Position numbers and translations under genes: made by a program. Shown piece after piece: positions 58,900 to 64,000 of a stretch of DNA of 64,000 nt. Numbering within the stretch: the stretch's first letter is position 1; every line of letters begins with the position of its first letter. Under the pieces are notes generated by a model. That model was not told where the DNA came from and ran no database searches. It worked only from the letters and a program-made list of their open reading frames with translations. This stretch comes from Streptomyces sp. NBC_01549 (GTDB lineage: Bacteria > Actinomycetota > Actinomycetes > Streptomycetales > Streptomycetaceae), in the NCBI RefSeq assembly GCF_026339955.1, contig NZ_JAPEPW010000001.1:558001-622000 (forward strand), read 5' to 3'.

Positions 58900-59955
58900 A
58901 TGCCCGAACTGCGTGTCGTGGCCGTCTCTAACGACGGCACACGGCTGGTGCTGAAGGCTGCGGACAGCACGGAGTACACGCTTCCGATTGACGAGCGTCT
59001 GCGCGCCGCTGTTCGCGGTGACCGTCCCCGCCTCGGCCAGATCGAGATCGAGGTGGAGAGCCATCTCCGCCCCCGAGACATCCAGGCGCGGATACGCGCC
59101 GGCGCCTCCGCGGAGGAAGTCGCCCAGCTCGCGGGAATCCCCGTCGACCGGGTGCGTCGCTTCGAGGGCCCCGTGCTCGCCGAGCGCGCCTTCATGGCCG
59201 AGCGGGCCCGAAAGACTCCTGTCCGCCGCCCCGGTGAGAACGCCGGACCCCAGCTCGGCGAGGCCGTCCAGGAGCGGCTGCTGATCCGGGGCGCCGAGAA
59301 GGACACCGTCCAGTGGGACTCGTGGCGTCGTGACGACGGCACGTGGGAAGTGCTGCTGGTCTACCTGGTCGCGGGCGAACCGCACTCGGCGAGCTGGACG
59401 TACGACCCGCCCCGGCGGCTCGTCCAGGCCGTCGACGACGAGGCGCGCTCGCTGATCGGCGAGTCCGACGATCTCGCGGCCCCCGAACCGAGCTTCCCGT
59501 TCGTCCCGCGCATCGCACGGCTGCCGCGCGACCGTCCGCTGGACCGTGCCCTGGACCGGCAGATGGAGCGCCCGAGCCTGCCCGGGCCCTCCCCCGAGCC
59601 GGTCGAGGAGAGCGTGAGCGACCGCGACTCGCTCACCAGCCTCCTGGAAGCGGTGCCCAGCTTCCGGGGCGACATGGTGGTGCCCGAGCGGCCCGCCACC
59701 ACGGAACTCCCGGCGACGGAGGAGCCCCCCACCGAGCCCGAGGCGGAGGAGCCCCCGGCCCCCGCGGCCTCGGCCGGTGCCGGTTCCGCCTACGCGGACG
59801 TACTCATGCCCCGCTCGGTCGGCAGCCATCGCGACCGTCTCGTCGGCGCGACCGACCGCCAGGCCGAGGCCGACGGCGTCCGCCCGGGCCGCAGAGCGGC
59901 GGTCCCGAGCTGGGACGAGATCGTCTTCGGGACACGACGGAAGAAGCAGGATTAG
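58900..59955 (+). CDS. sepH: Cell division protein SepH (DUF3071), 351 aa
   Basis: The conserved N-terminal domain is intact: MPELRVVAVSNDGTRLVLKA, TEYTLPIDERLRAAVRGDRP, IEIEVESHLRPRDIQARIRA and the helix-turn-helix-like ASAEEVAQLAGIPVDRVRRF. A second conserved block (VQWDSWRRDDGTWEVLLVYL) follows, then a long disordered tail and a short conserved C-terminus ending VPSWDEIVFGTRRKKQ. SepH binds FtsZ and promotes filament assembly at septation. GGGAGG precedes ATG 58900; the open frame extends further upstream without a start signal. Confidence 0.93.
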   Translation: MPELRVVAVSNDGTRLVLKAADSTEYTLPIDERLRAAVRGDRPRLGQIEIEVESHLRPRDIQARIRAGASAEEVAQLAGIPVDRVRRFEGPVLAERAFMAERARKTPVRRPGENAGPQLGEAVQERLLIRGAEKDTVQWDSWRRDDGTWEVLLVYLVAGEPHSASWTYDPPRRLVQAVDDEARSLIGESDDLAAPEPSFPFVPRIARLPRDRPLDRALDRQMERPSLPGPSPEPVEESVSDRDSLTSLLEAVPSFRGDMVVPERPATTELPATEEPPTEPEAEEPPAPAASAGAGSAYADVLMPRSVGSHRDRLVGATDRQAEADGVRPGRRAAVPSWDEIVFGTRRKKQD

Positions 59956-59965
59956 TCGGTTGTAC

Positions 59966-60006
59966 GGCAAAGGGGCCCGCGCCAGGCTGGAGCGGGCCCC
60001 TTTGCC
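59966..60006. terminator. Terminator hairpin after sepH
   Basis: GGCAAAGGGGCCCGC and GCGGGCCCCTTTGCC form a perfect 15-bp stem with an 11-base loop between the convergent sepH and sulfurtransferase genes. Confidence 0.88.
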
Positions 60007-60067
60007 GTTACTCGGGGTCGGGGCCAGCCGCGACGTGCCGTTACTGGGGGTCGGGGCCCACCGCGAC
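60004..60067. repeat. Tandem duplication of the sulfurtransferase gene end
   Basis: A 31-base block at 60004-60034 repeats at 60037-60067 with 3 mismatches; the second copy contains the last codons and stop of the sulfurtransferase gene. The outer copy is non-coding and abuts the terminator. Confidence 0.75.
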
Positions 60068-60892
60068 CGGACGGCCGCCGTCCCGCGACCACTCCGACCA
60101 GGAACCCACGTACAGAGCTGCCGGGATGCCCGCGACGGCGAGCGCCAGCACCTCGTGGGCGGCGGAGACGCCCGAGCCGCAGTAGACGCCGACCTCCGAA
60201 GTGCCGGTCACGCCGAGGGACTTGAAGCGCTCAGCGAGCTCGTCCGATGGCCGGAACTCGCCGGTCTCCGTGACGTTCTCCGCGGTCGGCGCCGAGACCG
60301 CGCCCGGGATGTGCCCGCCGACGGGGTCGATCGGCTCGACCTCGCCCCGATAGCGCTCACCGGCCCGGGCGTCCAGCAGCAGCCCCGTACGGGCGAGCGC
60401 GGCGGCCCCGTCCGCGTCCAGCAGCGGCCGGGCGCCCGGTACCGGCTCGAAGGTTCCGGGGGCGGGCTTCGAAACCTCCGAGGCCACCGGCCCGCTCCAG
60501 GAGGCCAGCCCGCCGTCAAGCACGCGCACCGCCGGATGACCCGTCCAGCCCAGCAGCCACCAAGCCCGCGCGGCGGCCCACCCCACGCCACCGTCGTACA
60601 CGACGACATCCCGGTCCGTGGACACCCCGGCGGCCCGCATCGCGGCGCCGAAGACCTCCAGGTCGGGCAGTGGATGGCGGCCGCCCTCCCCCGGCTCCCC
60701 GGCCAGTTCGGCATCCAGGTCGACGAAGACCGCGCCGGGGATGTGCCCTGCCTCGTAGGCGGCCCTGCCGTCGAAGGGAGCGGCCCCGGCGGCCGTGGCC
60801 ACGGAGAGCTGCCAGCGGATGTCGAGCACGACCGGCGGGTTCGGTCCCACCAGATCGCTCGCGAGTTCGGATGCGGAGATGATGGCGTTCAT
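60041..60892 (-). CDS. sseA: Two-domain sulfurtransferase (rhodanese/3-mercaptopyruvate type), 283 aa
   Basis: Tandem rhodanese domains. The inactive first has VVLDIRWQLSVATAAGAAPF, DGRAAYEAGHIPGAVFVDLD and the MST-like HPLPDLEVFGAAMRAAGVST. The active second has DARAGERYRGEVEPIDPVGG, HIPGAVSAPTAENVTETGEF and the catalytic loop YCGSGVSA with Cys near residue 240. The C-G-S-G-V loop is of the mercaptopyruvate sulfurtransferase kind. ATG 60892 is taken because GAGG lies upstream; codons to 60901 are possible. It donates sulfane sulfur to acceptors. Confidence 0.9.
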   Translation of the reverse strand: MNAIISASELASDLVGPNPPVVLDIRWQLSVATAAGAAPFDGRAAYEAGHIPGAVFVDLDAELAGEPGEGGRHPLPDLEVFGAAMRAAGVSTDRDVVVYDGGVGWAAARAWWLLGWTGHPAVRVLDGGLASWSGPVASEVSKPAPGTFEPVPGARPLLDADGAAALARTGLLLDARAGERYRGEVEPIDPVGGHIPGAVSAPTAENVTETGEFRPSDELAERFKSLGVTGTSEVGVYCGSGVSAAHEVLALAVAGIPAALYVGSWSEWSRDGGRPVAVGPDPQ

Positions 60893-61209
60893 GGCCACCA
60901 TCCTCGCCTACGGGGTGGCCCCGGCGTCCAGGTCCGGCTACTCTGCTCGGCCGGACAGGTCCGATCACCCGGCGTACGGGATCGGGCACATGCTGTACAG
61001 CCGATGGACACCCCCCGGCAATCGCGCGGAAACGGATGGGAAACGGCACATCGGGCATTCTCCGGCGGTGGACCGCTACACGATGACGCCGTCGGGGCGC
61101 GCAGGGTGACGGGTGGTGCGAGCATCGGCACGGGGCGTGCACGCGCGCGATTGCGGTACGCGGTTGGTAGGCGGAAGGTGAACGGCCACCGCGAGGGGCC
61201 GAGAAGAGA
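60893..61209. promoter_or_regulatory. Divergent promoter region sulfurtransferase / VOC protein
   Basis: About 315 bases, high GC, without a supported gene. Promoters of both flanking genes are expected here; no clear box was found. Confidence 0.4.
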
Positions 61210-62019
61210 GTGACGATGACCGAGGCACGGGAGTCGGCCGGCCCGAAAGGCACCACGAACGCTCGGCACGCGCCCGGCGTGCCCTGCTGGGTGAGCCTGA
61301 TGGTGCACGGAATGGCGACGACCCAGGAGTTCTACGGAGAGCTGTTCGGCTGGGAGTTCCAGCCGGGCCCGCGGCAGCTCGGCCCTTATGCGCGGGCCCT
61401 GCTCGACGGCCACGAGGTGGCGGGGATCGGACAGATGCCATCCGACCGGCATCTGCCGGTCGCCTGGACGCCGTATTTCGCCTCGGAGGACGTGAACCAC
61501 ACCGCCGAGTCGGTACGGCACTGCGGCGGCACCGTGGGCGTGGGTCCCCTGGACGCCGGAGAGGCCGGGCGGCTGCTGATCGCCTCGGACCCCACAGGCG
61601 CCGTCTTCGGGGTCTGGCAGGCGGCGGCCCATCTGGGCACGGCGCTCCACGGGGTGCACGGCACGCCCGCCTGGATCGAGTTGCTGACCCGCGACACCGA
61701 GAGCGTCGTCAAGTTCTACCAGGGGGTCTTCGGACACGAGCCGGAGGCGGTCGTCTCGGCCGACTTCGACTACGTGACCCTGCACATCGACGGCCGCCCG
61801 GTGGCCGGCATGCACGGAGTCGGCCACGGGCTGCCCCGCGACCGAGGCTCGCACTGGCTGACGTACTTCGAGGTCGCGGACGTGGACGAGGCCGTCGCCG
61901 AGGCCACCCACCTCGGCGGACACCTCCTCAAGGCGGCCCACGACTCGCCCTACGGACGGGTGGCCACGGTGGCGGACCCGGAGGGCGCGGTGTTCTCGGT
62001 GATCCGCACCGAGCGGTGA
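61210..62019 (+). CDS. VOC-superfamily (glyoxalase-like) protein with two domains, 269 aa
   Basis: Two VOC modules in tandem: GVPCWVSLMVHGMATTQEFY then GELFGWEFQPGP and ASDPTGAVFGVWQAA, then GTPAWIELLTRDTESVVKFY, QGVFGHEPEAVV and VATVADPEGAVFSVI. The pattern C-W-x-x-L...D-x-x-x-x-x-F-Y-x-x-x-F-G-W is that of the CFP-30B/CFP32-like actinobacterial proteins. The enzymatic activity is unknown. GTG 61210 follows GAGAAGAGA; ATG 61216 is equally possible. It is convergent with thymidine kinase, only 19 bases apart. Confidence 0.88.
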   Translation: MTMTEARESAGPKGTTNARHAPGVPCWVSLMVHGMATTQEFYGELFGWEFQPGPRQLGPYARALLDGHEVAGIGQMPSDRHLPVAWTPYFASEDVNHTAESVRHCGGTVGVGPLDAGEAGRLLIASDPTGAVFGVWQAAAHLGTALHGVHGTPAWIELLTRDTESVVKFYQGVFGHEPEAVVSADFDYVTLHIDGRPVAGMHGVGHGLPRDRGSHWLTYFEVADVDEAVAEATHLGGHLLKAAHDSPYGRVATVADPEGAVFSVIRTER

Positions 62020-62038
62020 TGCGCGCTGTGCGCCGAGG

Positions 62039-62686
62039 TCAGGCGGAGGCGATCGGCAGTACGTCCGGCGAAAGGGCGCCCGCGCGGGCCGTCGCCGCCG
62101 TCATCCGGCGCCGGTGGTGTCGGCGGCACAGGACCTCGTAGCCGATGTCCTCCGCCTGATTGACGTCGCCCACGACCACCTGGGCGCCCTCGACGACCAT
62201 TTCGCCCCCTATCGTGCGGGCGTTGTGGGTAGCGCGGGCGCCGCACCAGCACAGGGCCTCGACCTGGAGGACCTCGACCCGGTCGGCGAGCTCCACGAGG
62301 CGCTGGGAGCCCGGGAAGAGCTTGGAGCGGAAGTCGGTGGTGATACCGAAGGCGAAGACGTCGACACCCAGGTCGTCGACCACCCGGGCCAGTTGGTCGA
62401 TCTGTCCGGGGGCCAGGAACTGGGCCTCGTCCGCGATCACGTAGTCCGCCCGGCCGCCCTGGGAGAGGTGGTCGACGAGGTAGGCGTACAGGTCCTGGTC
62501 GTCGGCGACCTCCACGGCGTCCGTGACCAGGCCGAGGCGGGAGGAGAGCTTGCCCTCTCCCGCGCGGTCGTCGCGCGTGAAGATCATGCCCTGCAGGCCC
62601 CGGGCCGAGCGGTTGTGCTCGATCTGGAGAGCCAGCGTCGACTTCCCGCAGTCCATCGTTCCGGAGAAGAACACCAGCTCGGGCAT
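62039..62686 (-). CDS. tdk: Thymidine kinase, 215 aa
   Basis: Type II thymidine kinase: P-loop MPELVFFSGTMDCGKSTLAL, HNRSARGLQGMIFTRDDRAG, the acidic loop DYVIADEAQFLAPGQIDQLA, FAFGITTDFRSKLFPGSQRL and zinc-site cysteines in ALCWCGARATHNAR with YEVLCRRHH. It phosphorylates thymidine in the salvage pathway. ATG 62686 is chosen; a longer frame to 62710 has no normal start. It lies 51 bases after the phosphodiesterase gene in the same direction. Confidence 0.94.
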   Translation of the reverse strand: MPELVFFSGTMDCGKSTLALQIEHNRSARGLQGMIFTRDDRAGEGKLSSRLGLVTDAVEVADDQDLYAYLVDHLSQGGRADYVIADEAQFLAPGQIDQLARVVDDLGVDVFAFGITTDFRSKLFPGSQRLVELADRVEVLQVEALCWCGARATHNARTIGGEMVVEGAQVVVGDVNQAEDIGYEVLCRRHHRRRMTAATARAGALSPDVLPIASA

Positions 62687-62737
62687 GGGGAGTTGAGCAC
62701 CTTTCGGCAAGAAGGGAGGCAGGCGGAGGGAGAGGGG

Positions 62738-63925
62738 TCAGGTACGCACTTCCAGGAGCGGAACATGTTGCTCCGCCGGCACCATCGAACCGTGGTTGCC
62801 GACCATCGCCGACTCCTTCGGCTCCCGCTCGGACGCGATGATCAGGACGTCGTCGCAGGCTGCCGCCACGACGTCTCCGATCCGGGCGTACACCCGTTCG
62901 TCGACCTGCGGCCCGAACCAGCCCGCCGCGATCGCCTCGTCACGCGAAGCCACCCAGAACTGCTCGCCGAGCACCTCGCGCCAGCAGGTCAGGACGTCCG
63001 CCTCGGCACCGGGGACGGCGTACACGTGCCGGGCCCGGGCCTCGCCACCCAGCAGGGCGACTCCCGCGCGCAGCTCCCAGTCCTCGTCGAAGTCGATGCG
63101 GTGCTGCTCGTCGAAGGGGATGTCGATCATGCCGTGGTCGGCGGTGACGTACAGCGCCGCGCGCGGCGGCAGTTGCTCCGCGAGGCGCTGGACCAGGCGG
63201 TCGACGTACATCAGCTGGCCGCGCCAGGGGTCCGAGTCGACGCCGAAGCGGTGGCCCTTGCCGTCCACCTCGGCGTAGTAGGTGTACACCAACGAGCGGT
63301 CACCGGCAGCCAGTTGTTCGGCCGCGAGATCCATGCGCTCCTCGCCCGACAGCCGCCCGTGGAACGATCCGCCACTCAGGGCGATCTTCGTGAGCGGGGT
63401 GTTCTGGAAGGTCGGGGACGAGACCTGGGCCGTGTGCACACCCGCCGCGTCCGCGAGCTGGAAGACGGTGGGGTACGGCTGCCAGACACGGGGTTCCGTC
63501 CAGGGACTCCAGCGCAGCTGGTTCATCAGCTCGCCGGTCCTCGGGTTGCGCACGGTGTAGCCGGGCAGACCGTGCGCACCGGGCGGCAGGCCCGTGCCGA
63601 CGGAGGCCAGGGAGGTCGCGGTGGTCGCCGGGTAGCCCGCGGTGAGCGGGCGGCCGGTGCCGCCGCGCGAGCTCCCGAGGAGGGAGCTCATGAAGGGGGC
63701 CTCGTCCGGGTGCGCCTTCAGCTGCTCCCAGCCGAGACCGTCGATCAGGAAGACGCAGTTCCGGTCGGCCCCGGTCAGCTCCGGTATGGCGGTGCTCATG
63801 CCGGGGACGCCCATGCCGGCGGCGAGGGTGGGCAGCAGATCGGCGAGCGAGCCCGCGCCGTACTCGGGGACGGGCGCGGAATCAATGGCCAGCGGTTCCG
63901 GGTGGTCCCAGGTGGGCAGCGCCAT
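62738..63925 (-). CDS. Alkaline phosphatase superfamily phosphodiesterase/nucleotide pyrophosphatase, 395 aa
   Basis: The metal- and nucleophile-binding pattern of the NPP group is visible: NCVFLIDGLGWEQLKAHPDE (first Asp), PLTAGYPATTATSLASVGTG (Thr nucleophile), GLPGYTVRNP, YTYYAEVDGKGHRFGVDSDP, VTADHGMIDIPFDEQHRI and a late AMVGNHGSMVPAEQHVPLLE. It probably hydrolyses phosphodiester bonds in nucleotides or related substrates in the cytoplasm; no signal peptide is present. Its ATG overlaps the stop of the upstream gene by one base. Confidence 0.9.
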   Translation of the reverse strand: MALPTWDHPEPLAIDSAPVPEYGAGSLADLLPTLAAGMGVPGMSTAIPELTGADRNCVFLIDGLGWEQLKAHPDEAPFMSSLLGSSRGGTGRPLTAGYPATTATSLASVGTGLPPGAHGLPGYTVRNPRTGELMNQLRWSPWTEPRVWQPYPTVFQLADAAGVHTAQVSSPTFQNTPLTKIALSGGSFHGRLSGEERMDLAAEQLAAGDRSLVYTYYAEVDGKGHRFGVDSDPWRGQLMYVDRLVQRLAEQLPPRAALYVTADHGMIDIPFDEQHRIDFDEDWELRAGVALLGGEARARHVYAVPGAEADVLTCWREVLGEQFWVASRDEAIAAGWFGPQVDERVYARIGDVVAAACDDVLIIASEREPKESAMVGNHGSMVPAEQHVPLLEVRT

Positions 63926-64000
63926 CAGCGGGCGACGTCCGCGGTCGCCTCGGAGAGGGACTGCGCGAAGGCGAGAGCCTGGCGCACCGTCTCCGGACCG
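63925..64000 (-). CDS. DUF5998-like protein, C-terminal end only
   Basis: The last 24 codons, GPETVRQALAFAQSLSEATA then DVAR and TGA, are visible at the window edge. The ending E-T-V-R-Q-A-L-x-F-A-Q is familiar from actinobacterial DUF5998 proteins, usually located beside this phosphodiesterase gene. The stop TGA overlaps the following ATG by one base (TGATG), so the genes are translationally coupled. Confidence 0.6.
   Translation of the reverse strand, partial: GPETVRQALAFAQSLSEATADVAR

Overview
The window is high-GC DNA with a Streptomyces character. Support comes from the gene content: a cutRS pair, SepH, DUF4193, DUF3710 and DUF3093 proteins, a coproporphyrin-type ferrochelatase with C-terminal cysteines, and GTG starts with ATGA/GTGA stop-start overlaps throughout. 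From about 32.7 kb rightwards the gene order matches the Mycobacterium tuberculosis Rv2689c-Rv2701c block, so this half is conserved actinobacterial core chromosome. The left half is accessory.

Left part (1-16.6 kb): a mosaic of small cold-shock genes (two cspA copies, a DEAD-box RNA helicase, a CBS protein, a MerR regulator), hypothetical proteins and many gene and IS remnants. Its best-resolved structure is a three-deep nest of mobile elements at 11.9-16.1 kb. A decayed IS3-type element has its orfA split by a group II intron, whose 3' end is in turn split by a complete ISAs1-family element with a 9-bp target duplication. Removing both insertions restores the orfA reading frame across the splice junction.

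Middle (16.6-31.3 kb): an island of natural-product tailoring and self-resistance genes with no polyketide synthase or NRPS in view. It holds a DrrA/DrrB-type exporter, a PadR repressor, a UvrA2/DrrC-type ABC ATPase, a group A FAD monooxygenase, two complete glycosyltransferases and one truncated one, two O-methyltransferase-type enzymes (one frameshifted), and a right-hand operon of flavin reductase, meta-cleavage-type hydrolase and class D flavin monooxygenase. The right-hand operon is preceded by the C-terminal stub of an extradiol dioxygenase. Similar PadR-type palindromes lie before padR and before the uvrA-like gene. The set suggests production of, or defence against, a glycosylated, methylated, DNA-active aromatic compound, and it shows clear deletion scars.

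Border and right part (31.7-64 kb): a Doc-type toxin with a ribbon-helix-helix antitoxin separates the island from the core. The core starts with an RNA m5U methyltransferase-family gene. A potassium block follows: a KimA-like APC permease, an unlisted 31-residue membrane peptide, two TrkA/Ceo proteins, and kdpDE without kdpFABC. An IS701-type element sits exactly on the stop codon of the second trkA gene. Next come DUF3159 and OB-fold genes, an ABC ATPase with degenerate catalytic motifs, an alginate-lyase-family exoenzyme, DUF3710-dut-thioesterase, DUF3093, DUF4193, cutRS, an inositol monophosphatase, ferrochelatase, an MFS transporter behind an iron-box-like site, a sugar-lactone oxidase, sepH, sulfurtransferase, a VOC protein, thymidine kinase, a phosphodiesterase and the edge of a DUF5998 gene. 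No tRNA, rRNA or CRISPR array was recognised.
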